From contig NZ_CP010836.1 in the NCBI RefSeq assembly GCF_000935025.1, positions 2,046,001 through 2,110,000 of the forward strand: DNA of 64,000 bases, given 5' to 3'. This document shows, piece by piece, positions 38,027 through 47,985 of this stretch. The notes beneath the pieces are model-generated. The model searched no databases and had not been told where the DNA came from. It saw nothing but the letters and a program-made list of their open reading frames with translations. The position numbers were made by a program, and so were the translations under genes. Source of the stretch: Sphingomonas hengshuiensis (GTDB lineage: Bacteria; Pseudomonadota; Alphaproteobacteria; Sphingomonadales; Sphingomonadaceae). Within the stretch, counting starts at the first letter, position 1. Every line of letters begins with the position of its first letter.

Positions 38027-38077
38027 CGTGCGTTAGCTAGCCATGCTCCTGCCTTTCCAGGAGAGCATTTAGCGCAC

Positions 38078-38599
38078 TCAGTTCGGCTTCTGCGTCGCCG
38101 GCGCGCCTGCTGTCGGCGCGGGCTCGGCCTGTGCCGCCGTTACCGGTGGCCCCTTCGCGATGCTCGCGGCCAGCGCCGTCGCTTCCGCGCACCCCGTCTT
38201 GCACAGCGTCTGGAGGCGGGTGAGGTTTTCCTTGGCCTTCACGATCGCGCCCTTGGCGACCATCGCCTCGCCCTGCCCGCGCAGCGCGGACAGGTCGTTG
38301 GGGTCGAGCGCCAGCGCCTCATGGTAGAGCCGGATCGCCTTGCCCGGCAGGCCGCGGCCGCGCGAAATCTCTGCGAGCACGACGAACGCCGCGCGGTTGC
38401 GTGGATCGACTGCGAGCGCTGACTCCAGCGCATCCTCGGCGCCGTCAATATTGCCCGCCGCCTGCGCGGCGCGGCCCTGTGCCAACAGCGCGAGCGACTT
38501 GGGGTCGATCTGGTCGTCGGGGCGCTGCGCCATCAGCGAGGTAGACATTGAAAGCGCCAGCAGCGCGATGGCCGCCGAAACCGCAGTGAAGCGCATCAT
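38078..38599 (-). CDS. Secreted tetratricopeptide-repeat protein
   Basis: A signal peptide (MRFTAVSAAIALLALSMSTS) is followed by about three TPR units: LALLAQGRAAQAAGNIDGAE, FVVLAEISRGRGLPGKAIRL and LSALRGQGEAMVAKGAIVKA. Two cysteines lie in LQTLCKTGCAE and the tail is Ala/Pro rich. It should act as a periplasmic scaffold. The start at 38599 has a GGAGAAG ribosome site and gives a proper signal peptide. An earlier ATG at 38632 overlaps the stop of the methyltransferase gene by four bases, so translational coupling from there is the alternative. Confidence 0.82.
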   Translation of the reverse strand: MMRFTAVSAAIALLALSMSTSLMAQRPDDQIDPKSLALLAQGRAAQAAGNIDGAEDALESALAVDPRNRAAFVVLAEISRGRGLPGKAIRLYHEALALDPNDLSALRGQGEAMVAKGAIVKAKENLTRLQTLCKTGCAEATALAASIAKGPPVTAAQAEPAPTAGAPATQKPN

Positions 38600-38628
38600 C
38601 TTCTCCGAAACCGAGGCCGACCGGGCTA

Positions 38629-39813
38629 TCATGGCCGGACCATCTTCGCGACAAAAAAGCCGTCGGTCGAGTCCTGCCGCGGGGTCAGCCGCACGCCGAC
38701 GCCGCGCGGGCTGCCAGCACCAGGGGGCACCGCCGCGACGGTCCAGCCGGGGTGGCGATCGAGGAACGCCTGCGCCTGCCCCGCCCCTTCCTCGTCGAGC
38801 AGCGAGCAAACGATATGGACGAGCGTGCCGCCGGGCCGCACCAGCTCCGCCGCCACGTCGAGCAAAGCCGCCTGCACGCCCGCGACGCGCGCCAGCCGAT
38901 CGGGGCTCAGCCGCCAGCGCGCCTCCGGGTTGCGGCGCCAGGTGCCGGTGCCCGAACAGGGGGCATCGACCAGCACCAGATCGGCGCGGCCCGCGTGCGG
39001 CGCCAGCATCTCCGCCTCGCGCCCCGGATTGAGCAGCAGCGTCTCGGCGATCGTCACCCCGGCGCGCTCGGCGCGGGGCATCAGCCGCTGGAGCCGGCCC
39101 CGATCGATGTCGCACGCCAGGATGCTCCCCCGGTTCGCCATCGCCGCCGCGAGCGCCAGCGTCTTGCCGCCGCCGCCTGCGCACAGGTCCACGACCTGCA
39201 TCCCCGGCGCGACGCCGGCGGCGAGCGCGACCCATTGGCTGCCCGCGTCCTGCACTTCGATCCGCCCTTCGGAAAAGGCGGGAAGGCGTTCGGCGGGGGT
39301 GTCGGCGGCGAGGCGGAGGCCGTCGGGGAGGAAGGCGATCGGCTCGGCGCCGGGCAGGTCGGCGGCGAGCGCGTCGCGATCGGCCTTCAGCCGGTTGACG
39401 CGGATGTCGAGCGGGGCGCGGTCGAGCAACGCGGCCTGTTCTGCGGCGTCGAGGCCCGAGCGGGCGAAGGCCTTGGCCAGCCAGCCGGGGAGCGGCCCGG
39501 CGGTGGCCACGGGCTCGGCGGAGTCGATCGCGGCGGGGCCATAGGGCGAACCGTCGAACGCCGCCGCCAGATCGGGCCGGGCGCGAACCAGCGCGAGCAT
39601 CGCGGCGCGGCCCGTGGCGGGGCGCTCGCCGCACAGCCGGATCGCATCATAGACCAGTTCGCGGATCGCGCGGCGGTCCTTCGATCCGGCATAGCGGCGT
39701 TCGGCAAAGCCGCGCGCGATCAGCGTGTCCGCCGCTGCGCCCTGATCGCGGGCGGCGGCGATGATGCGATCGAGCAGTTCGATCGCGGTCTGCATCCGGG
39801 CGCCGGGGGTCAT
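38629..39813 (-). CDS. RsmB/NOP-family rRNA (cytosine-C5) methyltransferase
   Basis: The 394-residue enzyme methylates cytosine in RNA, probably 16S rRNA. An N-terminal helical part (TAIELLDRIIAAARDQGA onward) resembles the NusB-like domain. The catalytic half has the SAM motif VVDLCAGGGGKTLALAAAM, motif IV DAPCSGTGTWRRNPE with one conserved Cys, and motif VI HIVCSLLDEEG with the catalytic Cys. The ATG at 39813 follows AAGGA. It lies downstream of guaB on the minus strand, separated by a hairpin repeat. RsmB is likely, but other NOP2-type members cannot be excluded. Confidence 0.9.
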   Translation of the reverse strand: MTPGARMQTAIELLDRIIAAARDQGAAADTLIARGFAERRYAGSKDRRAIRELVYDAIRLCGERPATGRAAMLALVRARPDLAAAFDGSPYGPAAIDSAEPVATAGPLPGWLAKAFARSGLDAAEQAALLDRAPLDIRVNRLKADRDALAADLPGAEPIAFLPDGLRLAADTPAERLPAFSEGRIEVQDAGSQWVALAAGVAPGMQVVDLCAGGGGKTLALAAAMANRGSILACDIDRGRLQRLMPRAERAGVTIAETLLLNPGREAEMLAPHAGRADLVLVDAPCSGTGTWRRNPEARWRLSPDRLARVAGVQAALLDVAAELVRPGGTLVHIVCSLLDEEGAGQAQAFLDRHPGWTVAAVPPGAGSPRGVGVRLTPRQDSTDGFFVAKMVRP

Positions 39814-39874
39814 GCGGCGGTCCTTGCGGCGCGGGGGGCGATCGCGGAGGGGTGCGCGCGCGTTCCTTTTGCGC

Positions 39875-39966
39875 CGTCATGCTGAACTTGTTTCAGCATC
39901 CAACGTGCCACCGGCGAGGGCTTCGCGTGTTGCACGTTGGACCCTGAAACAAGTTCAGGGTGACGG
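39875..39966. repeat. Long hairpin repeat, second copy of the 22,759 family
   Basis: CCGTCATGCTGAACTTGTTT faces AAACAAGTTCAGGGTGACGG, with further pairing of CCAACGTGC with GCACGTTGG. It matches the 22759-22848 element in size and sequence with compensating changes. It lies between the methyltransferase gene and guaB. Confidence 0.88.
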
Positions 39967-40047
39967 TTTGGGTGAGGCGTAGAGCGCATCGCTACAACTA
40001 CCGCCCGCCAGCCCCTACGTGGCTGCATCCCAAGCGCGAAAACCGGT

Positions 40048-41974
<1,927 letters not shown>

Positions 41975-41995
41975 CTCTTCTGTCCAAAGCCTCGC

Positions 41996-42802
41996 TCACA
42001 GCCGAGCCAGCAGCGCCCGTGCCTGGTCGACATGCATCGTCTCGATCATGCGATCCCGATAGCGTTCCGCACCACCGGTAGCCGCCGCGATCAGCGCTTC
42101 GGCGTCGGCGATTTCCTGCGGCGTGGGGCCGAACGCCGCCGCCGCCACGGCGATCTGGTTCGGGTGGATCAGCGTCTTGCCGTCGAAGCCCAGCGCGCGG
42201 CCCTCGCGGCATTCGGCGGCGAGGCCTTGCGCGTCGTCGAGCGCATTGAACACCCCGTCGAGCGCCCAGACCTCGGCGGCGCGCGCGGCCAGCACGATCG
42301 TCTGGAGCGCCAGCGCCATCGCCCCGCGCCCGCTCGACGGCGGCAGGCGCAGCGTTGCCGCGAGATCGTTGGTGCCGGTGAGCAGCCCGCCCACTCCCGG
42401 CGCGGCGGCGATGGCGGCGGCGGCGAGCACGCCCAGCGGCGTCTCGATCATCGCCAGCAACGGTCGCCCGCACGCCTCGGCCACCGCCGCCGCCTCGACC
42501 GCGCTCTCGACCTTGGGCAGCACTACGAAATCGGCGACCGAACCCGCGACGGCGTCGAGGTCCGCGCCATGCTCCGCCGATCCGATGCCGTTGATCCGGA
42601 TCGCGGCAAGGCGCGGGCCGAACCCTTCGGCCACGGCAGCCACGGCGGCGGCGCGCGCCTCCGCCTTGGCATCGTCGCGCACCGAATCCTCCAGGTCGAG
42701 GATCACCATGTCGGCATCGAGCCCGCGCGCCTTGGCAATCGCGCGGGGATTGGACGCGGGCAGGAAAAGCGCAGTGCGCGGCGCAAGGCGGGCTGTGGTC
42801 AT
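41996..42802 (-). CDS. HpcH/HpaI aldolase / citrate-lyase beta-like CoA ester lyase
   Basis: The 268-residue TIM-barrel protein belongs to the CitE-like group that cleaves or hydrolyses short acyl-CoA esters such as malyl- or citramalyl-CoA. It shows PRTALFLPASNPRAI, the metal-binding acid in MVILDLEDSVRDDAK, the Arg in AIRINGIGS, and the later VVLPKVESA, LLAMIETPLGV and GFDGKTLIHPNQI. It stands alone, with no CitF or CitD partner, so a stand-alone lyase rather than citrate lyase is meant. It is divergent from the SPFH gene, 51 bases away. Confidence 0.9.
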   Translation of the reverse strand: MTTARLAPRTALFLPASNPRAIAKARGLDADMVILDLEDSVRDDAKAEARAAAVAAVAEGFGPRLAAIRINGIGSAEHGADLDAVAGSVADFVVLPKVESAVEAAAVAEACGRPLLAMIETPLGVLAAAAIAAAPGVGGLLTGTNDLAATLRLPPSSGRGAMALALQTIVLAARAAEVWALDGVFNALDDAQGLAAECREGRALGFDGKTLIHPNQIAVAAAAFGPTPQEIADAEALIAAATGGAERYRDRMIETMHVDQARALLARL

Positions 42803-42853
42803 GGCGCTTCTCTATGCTAGCAAGGACGGCAATTCGAGAGGGAGTCGAGCGCC

Positions 42854-43891
42854 GTGGACATGCTGAACATCTTTCTGGCCATATTGGTCGCGGTGGTGCT
42901 GCTCTACCTCTTCTCCAGTGTGAAGATCGTCACCCAGGGCTATCAATACACGATCGAATATTTCGGGCGCTTCACCGCGGTCGCCGCGCCGGGGCTCAAT
43001 TTCTACCCCGCCTTCTTCTACCGTGTCGGCCGCAAGGTGAACATGATGGAGCAGGTGATCGACATTCCGGGTCAGGAAATCATCACCAAGGACAATGCAA
43101 TGATCTCCACCGACGGGGTGGTGTTCTTCCAGGTGCTCGACGCGGCCAAGGCGGCGTATGAAGTGTCGGACCTCTATCTCGCGCTACTCCAGCTCACCAC
43201 GACCAATTTGCGCACCGTGATGGGGTCGATGGACCTCGACGAGACGCTGTCGAAGCGCGACGAGATCAATGCGCGGCTGCTCAACGTCGTCGATCACGCG
43301 ACCACGCCCTGGGGCGTCAAGATCACCCGCGTCGAGATCAAGGATATCCGCCCGCCCGCCGACATCGTCAACGCGATGGGCCGCCAGATGAAGGCCGAGC
43401 GTGAGAAGCGCGCCAACATCCTCGAGGCAGAGGGCACCCGCGCCTCCGAAATCCTGCGCGCCGAGGGGCAGAAACAGTCGAAGATCCTCGAGGCGGAGGG
43501 CCGCCGCGAGGCCGCGTTCCGTGACGCCGAGGCGCGCGAGCGTTCGGCGGAGGCCGAGGCGACCGCGACGCGGATGGTGTCCGACGCGATCCAGGGCGGG
43601 AATACCCAGGCGATCAATTACTTCATCGCGCAGAAATATGTCGAGGCGATCGGCAAGTTCGCGACTTCGCCCAATGCGAAGACGATCCTGTTCCCGGTCG
43701 AGGCGACGCAGTTGATGGGCACGCTGGGCGGGATCGGCGAGCTGGCGCGCGACGCGATCGGCGGCGGCTGGCCCGGGGCTCCAAGCCCCCCGCCCCGCCG
43801 GCGCCGTCGCGCCCGCGCCCCAGCCCCTTCGGCCCGCAGGACGATTGAACCATGCAGAGCATCCTCGCCATGCCGGGGCTCGCCTGGCTGA
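42854..43891 (+). CDS. qmcA: SPFH-domain membrane protein (QmcA/stomatin-like), frameshifted tail
   Basis: A membrane-anchored SPFH protein thought to organise lipid microdomains and membrane quality control. After an N-terminal helix ([17 protein letters not shown]) the SPFH domain runs to about residue 185 ([19 protein letters not shown], and [19 protein letters not shown]), then a coiled coil rich in Glu/Arg. The reading frame ends in an odd Arg-rich tail overlapping nfeD by 40 bases. In another frame the last 50 bases read [17 protein letters not shown] and stop at 43846-43848, three bases before the nfeD start. A one-base loss near the C-run at 43,780-43,800 is therefore likely. The start is a GTG at 42854. 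Confidence 0.9.
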   Translation: MDMLNIFLAILVAVVLLYLFSSVKIVTQGYQYTIEYFGRFTAVAAPGLNFYPAFFYRVGRKVNMMEQVIDIPGQEIITKDNAMISTDGVVFFQVLDAAKAAYEVSDLYLALLQLTTTNLRTVMGSMDLDETLSKRDEINARLLNVVDHATTPWGVKITRVEIKDIRPPADIVNAMGRQMKAEREKRANILEAEGTRASEILRAEGQKQSKILEAEGRREAAFRDAEARERSAEAEATATRMVSDAIQGGNTQAINYFIAQKYVEAIGKFATSPNAKTILFPVEATQLMGTLGGIGELARDAIGGGWPGAPSPPPRRRRRARAPAPSARRTIEPCRASSPCRGSPG

Positions 43892-44301
43892 TCCTCGCCG
43901 CCGGGCTGGCGCTGACCGAGCTGATGGTGCCGGGGGTGTTCCTCGTGTTCATCGCGGCGGGCGCGGCGGTGACCGGGGTGGTGACGCTGATCATCCCCGG
44001 CTTCGCGCTGGCGTTTCAGGTCGCGGTGTTCATCCTCGCATCGTCGGCGGCGGTCGCGCTGGGGCGGCGCTGGTATGCACAGAACCCGGTGGCGAGCAGC
44101 GACCCGTTGCTCAACGATCGCGTCGCGCGGCTGATCGGCGAAGTCGTGACCGTAGTCGTCCCGATCGAAGCGGGCAGCGGTCGGGTGCGCGTCGGCGACG
44201 GCGAATGGCCGGCATCGGGGCCGGATACCCCGGCGGGCGCACATGTCCGCATCGTCGGCGCGCATGGCACGTCGCTGACGGTCGAGCCGATGCCGCATTG
44301 A
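43852..44301 (+). CDS. NfeD-like membrane protein
   Basis: The 149-residue protein has a short N-terminal helix, two close membrane helices ([20 protein letters not shown] and [20 protein letters not shown]) and a C-terminal OB-fold domain ([20 protein letters not shown] and onward). NfeD proteins pair with SPFH proteins, and the gene directly follows the qmcA-like gene, as expected for a membrane microdomain module. If the qmcA frame is corrected, only three bases separate the two genes. Confidence 0.92.
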   Translation: MQSILAMPGLAWLILAAGLALTELMVPGVFLVFIAAGAAVTGVVTLIIPGFALAFQVAVFILASSAAVALGRRWYAQNPVASSDPLLNDRVARLIGEVVTVVVPIEAGSGRVRVGDGEWPASGPDTPAGAHVRIVGAHGTSLTVEPMPH

Positions 44302-44311
44302 GAATTTGGGA

Positions 44312-46135
44312 ATGACGATGGAAACGACACGCCGCCAGCTGTTGCTGGGTACCGCTGCCACGCTCGCCGCGGGGGCGCTGCCATCGCGCGCCTGGGCCGC
44401 GACGGCATCCGATGCCGCTGCCGAGGCGCTGCTGACGCGCACTGCGGAGGGGCTGCTGGCGATCTATCCCGAGGGCGCGACGACGCTGGGGATCGACAAG
44501 GATGCGCGGGCGCGGCTCAAGCACCGGCTGGCGGATCGCTCGGTCGAGGGCCAGCGCAAGGTCGCGGCGATGCTGCGCAGGACGCTGGCCGAGATTGCCG
44601 CGCTCGACCTGAACGGCCTCAGCCCGGCGATGCGGACGCATATCGATGTGGTGCAGGCGTCGTTCGCCAATGCGCTGGACGGCTTCGGCTTCGGCTATGG
44701 CGACGTCGCGGTCGGCGGGTGGCGCAATTCGCCCTATGTCGTGGCGCAGAATGTCGGCGCATTCCTCGACGTGCCGCGGATGCTCGACAGCGATCACCGG
44801 ATCGCGGGGCCGGAGGATGGCGAGGCGTATCTCGACCGGCTCGAATCCTATGGCGACCAGCTGAACGGCGAGACCGAGCGGCTCAAGATCGCGGGCGCCA
44901 AGGGCGTGATCGCGCCCGATTTCCTGCTCGACAAGGCGCTGAAGCAGATGCGGCTCGCGCGCAGCGGCAACACTGCGGGATGGGACCTCGTCACCTCGGT
45001 CGCGAACCGCACTGCGGGCATGGACGGCGATTTCGGCGAGCGCGCCTGGATGCTGTGCAACGACCGGATCGCCCCCGCGCTGGACCGCCAGATCGCCGAG
45101 CTCGAGCGCCACCGCAGGCGCGCGACGTCGGACGCGGGCGTGTGGAAATTCCCCGATGGCGACGCCTATTATGCCTGGGCGCTGCGCGCGGGCACGACGA
45201 CGACGATGACCCCCGACGAGGTCCACGCCATGGGGCTGGACCAGCTCGCGCAGCTTCAGGCCGAGATGGACGTGATCCTGAAGGCGCAGGGCTATAGCCA
45301 GGGCAGCGTCGGCGCGCGGATGACGGCGCTGGGCAAGGACCCGCGCTTCGCCTTTCCCGAAACCGATGCGGGCCGGGCGGAGATCGTCGCGATCCTCCAG
45401 AACCGCATCGACGACATCCGCGCGCGGATGCCGCAGGCGTTCAACACGCTGGTAAAGGGCAATGTCGAGGTCAAGCGCCTGCCGCTGGCCGAGGAGCCGG
45501 GCGCGCCGGGTGCCTATGGCGGGCCGGGGACGATCGACGGCAGCGTGCCCGGGCGGCTATGGATCAACCTGCGCAGCACGGGCATCTGGACACGCTACAG
45601 CCTGCCCGACCTCGCCTATCACGAATCGATCCCCGGCCATGCGTGGCAGGGCGAATATACCTTCACGATGCCGCTGATCCGCTCGCTGCTCCAGTTCAAC
45701 GCCTATTCCGAAGGCTGGGCGCTCTACGCCGAGCAGATCGCCGACGAGCTGGGCGTCTATGCGGCCAACCCGGTCGAGCGGCTGGGCTATCTCCAGTCGC
45801 TGGCGTTTCGTGCGTGCCGGCTGGTGGTGGATACCGGCCTCCACGCCAAGCGCTGGACGCGCGCGCAGGCGATCCAGTGGTTCGTCGAGGCGAACGGATC
45901 GAGCGAGGACGAAGTCCAGGGCGAAGTCGACCGCTATTGCTCGTGGCCGGGCCAGGCGTGCGGCTACAAGGTCGGGCATAGCGAGATTGTCCGGCTGCGC
46001 ACGCGGGCGAAGGCGGCGCTGGGCGAGCGCTATGATTTCAAGGCGTTCAACGATGCGGTGGTGCTGGGCGGCAATGTGCCGATGACGGTGCTCGGGCACA
46101 TCGTCGACCGGCATGTCGCGGGGCGCAGGGCGTAG
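44312..46135 (+). CDS. DUF885-family exported metallohydrolase, Tat signal
   Basis: The 607-residue protein begins with a twin-arginine signal (TRRQLLLGTAATLAAGALPS) and ends its leader near AWAATAS. The DUF885 core has the zinc-site helix YHESIPGHAWQGE and a later NAYSEGWALYAEQ carrying the third ligand. These M32-related proteins are believed to be peptidases or esterases of the periplasm. A TTG at 44306 is a less likely start than ATG 44312. The gene lies 10 bases after nfeD and may be transcribed with it. The substrate is unknown. Confidence 0.87.
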   Translation: MTMETTRRQLLLGTAATLAAGALPSRAWAATASDAAAEALLTRTAEGLLAIYPEGATTLGIDKDARARLKHRLADRSVEGQRKVAAMLRRTLAEIAALDLNGLSPAMRTHIDVVQASFANALDGFGFGYGDVAVGGWRNSPYVVAQNVGAFLDVPRMLDSDHRIAGPEDGEAYLDRLESYGDQLNGETERLKIAGAKGVIAPDFLLDKALKQMRLARSGNTAGWDLVTSVANRTAGMDGDFGERAWMLCNDRIAPALDRQIAELERHRRRATSDAGVWKFPDGDAYYAWALRAGTTTTMTPDEVHAMGLDQLAQLQAEMDVILKAQGYSQGSVGARMTALGKDPRFAFPETDAGRAEIVAILQNRIDDIRARMPQAFNTLVKGNVEVKRLPLAEEPGAPGAYGGPGTIDGSVPGRLWINLRSTGIWTRYSLPDLAYHESIPGHAWQGEYTFTMPLIRSLLQFNAYSEGWALYAEQIADELGVYAANPVERLGYLQSLAFRACRLVVDTGLHAKRWTRAQAIQWFVEANGSSEDEVQGEVDRYCSWPGQACGYKVGHSEIVRLRTRAKAALGERYDFKAFNDAVVLGGNVPMTVLGHIVDRHVAGRRA

Positions 46136-46147
46136 CGGGGCGCGCGA

Positions 46148-46624
46148 TCAGGGGACGGTTTCGCCCGGCTCCAGCCCCCAGATGTGCGACTGCTCGACAT
46201 AGCCGCCGCGCCCGCGGACATCGAGCCAGCACCACCCTGCCGCGCAATGGCTGATCCGGCCGACCACGCCGGGTGCCGCGCGCCAGTTGATCCCGGCGTT
46301 GAAGCGCGGCGCGGCGCGCATCTCCAGCACGGTGCCGGTGACGATCGCGGTGCGCGTGTCGGAGAGGAGACCGCGGACCATCCATCCCTGGGTACCGTCG
46401 GGGTCCTCGACCTTGCGCCATTCGCGATACTCGCCGATCACGCGAACGGGCAGGTCGCGGCGGCGATACATCCAGCTTGCCGGATAGTTACGCCCCGGCC
46501 CGGTCCGCATCCGCGCCGCATCGGCGTTGATCGACGCGAAATAGGGCGGCTTGCGCTGCGCCCATGCGGGCACGCCCAGCCCGAGCGCCACTGCGCCCAG
46601 CAAGAGCCAACCCGAAACGCGCAT
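46148..46624 (-). CDS. Secreted SH3-domain protein
   Basis: A 158-residue protein with a signal peptide (VSGWLLLGAVALGLGVPAWA) and two bacterial SH3-type units: the first around ARMRTGPGRNYPASWMYRRR and WRKVEDPDGTQGWMVRG, the second around EMRAAPRFNAGINWRAAPGV and WCWLDVRGRGGYVEQSHIWG. Such domains bind cell-wall peptides. The ATG at 46624 follows AAGGGGG; the frame to 46651 would precede the ribosome site. It converges with the DUF885 gene at 12 bases distance. Confidence 0.88.
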   Translation of the reverse strand: MRVSGWLLLGAVALGLGVPAWAQRKPPYFASINADAARMRTGPGRNYPASWMYRRRDLPVRVIGEYREWRKVEDPDGTQGWMVRGLLSDTRTAIVTGTVLEMRAAPRFNAGINWRAAPGVVGRISHCAAGWCWLDVRGRGGYVEQSHIWGLEPGETVP

Positions 46625-46719
46625 GATACCCCCTTGTGAATGCCTTGTCACAATAGCCCGAGGGGGGTGGTCTCTTCAACCCGTTGACTGGCGGCGCGGC
46701 TGGGGCCAATCCGGCCCGG

Positions 46720-47718
46720 ATGGCACAAGCGACCCGCCCCTCCCGTCCCCGCGTGTTCGTGACGCGGGCGCTCCCCGATCCGGTCGAGGCGCGGATGGCC
46801 GAATTGTTCGACGTCGTGACCAACGCCGACGACAGCGCGATGGACCGCGATGCGCTGGCGGCGGCGATGGCCGATTGCGACGTGCTGGTGCCGACCGTGA
46901 CCGACCGGATCGACGGCGACCTGATCCGCGGCGCGCCCGAGCGGCTGCGGCTGATCGCCAATTACGGCGCCGGGTTCGGCCATATCGACCTGAAGGCCGC
47001 ACGCGCACGCCGCATCGTCGTCACCAACACCCCCGGCGTGCTGACCGAGGACACCGCCGACATGGCGATGGCGCTGATCCTCGCGGTGCCGCGCCGGCTG
47101 GTCGAGGGCGACAAGCTGGTACGGTCGGGCAACTGGACCGGATGGTGCCCGACGAGCATGCGCGGCCACCGCATCGGCGGGCGCAAGCTGGGGATATTGG
47201 GGATGGGCCGGATCGGGCAGGCAGTGGCGATGCGCGCCCGCGCCTTCGGCCTGCAGATCCACTATCACAGCCGCCACCGCGTCCCCGAAGTGCTCGAGGC
47301 GCAGCTGGGTGCGACCTATCACGCCGATCTCGACGCGATGCTGGCGGCGGTGGACATCCTCACCATCCACACCCCGCATACCGAGGCGACGGCGGGGCTG
47401 ATCGACGCGCGGCGGCTCGCGCTGCTCGGGCCGGGAAGCTGGCTGATCAACACCGCGCGCGGCGAGATCGTCGAGCCCGAGGCGCTGGTCGTGGCGCTGG
47501 AGCATGGGCGGCTCGCGGGTGCGGGGCTCGACGTCTATGTCGACGAGCCTGCGGTCGATCCCCGGCTGATCGGGCTGTCCAACGTCGTCCTGCTCCCCCA
47601 CCTCGCCTCGGCGACCTTCGAGGCGCGCGAGGCTACGGGGATGAAGGTCATCGCCAACATCCGCACCTGGTCCGATGGGCACCGCCCGCTCGATCAGGTG
47701 CTGGAGGGATGGATTTAG
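46720..47718 (+). CDS. D-2-hydroxyacid dehydrogenase (glyoxylate/hydroxypyruvate reductase-like)
   Basis: The 332-residue NAD(P)-dependent enzyme has the family Rossmann motif GILGMGRIGQAVAMRARAFG, the substrate-side loop ANYGAGFGHIDLKAA, the catalytic Arg in NTARGEIVEPEAL, the Glu in DVYVDEPAVDP and the His in LLPHLASATFEAR. It probably reduces glyoxylate, hydroxypyruvate or a related 2-keto acid. The start MAQATRP at 46720 is the likeliest, since an upstream ATG at 46684 lies in the divergent promoter region. It stands alone; the next 420 bases hold repeats and an insertion sequence. Confidence 0.92.
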   Translation: MAQATRPSRPRVFVTRALPDPVEARMAELFDVVTNADDSAMDRDALAAAMADCDVLVPTVTDRIDGDLIRGAPERLRLIANYGAGFGHIDLKAARARRIVVTNTPGVLTEDTADMAMALILAVPRRLVEGDKLVRSGNWTGWCPTSMRGHRIGGRKLGILGMGRIGQAVAMRARAFGLQIHYHSRHRVPEVLEAQLGATYHADLDAMLAAVDILTIHTPHTEATAGLIDARRLALLGPGSWLINTARGEIVEPEALVVALEHGRLAGAGLDVYVDEPAVDPRLIGLSNVVLLPHLASATFEAREATGMKVIANIRTWSDGHRPLDQVLEGWI

Positions 47719-47746
47719 CGGGCTTTTCGTTCCGTCAAGGATTTGG

Positions 47747-47819
47747 TTCCCCTGCGAAAGCAGGGGCCCAGAGCCCGGAGTGCGACGCCCGTAATCCTGG
47801 GCTCCTGCTTTCGCAGGAA
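47747..47819. repeat. Palindromic REP element, TTCCCCTGCGAAAGCAGG type
   Basis: CCCCTGCGAAAGCAGGGGCC and its inverted partner CCTGCTTTCGCAGG each form a small hairpin and face each other across about 30 bases with matching GGCCCAG/CTGGGC edges. This is a fourth repeat type in the window. It lies 28 bases after the hydroxyacid dehydrogenase stop. Confidence 0.85.
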
Positions 47820-47985
47820 AACGGGATTGGAGCGCGTCCAAAACACCGTCGCTTCCCTTAATCCTCCCCCGCCAGGGCAGGGCAATCGCATTTGGCAAAA
47901 ACCGAGTCATCCTGACGAAAGTCAGGATCCATTCGGTGCTCGGTGGCGGCTTTTGGGTCGAGCGGAGTGGCTGAATGGATCCCCC

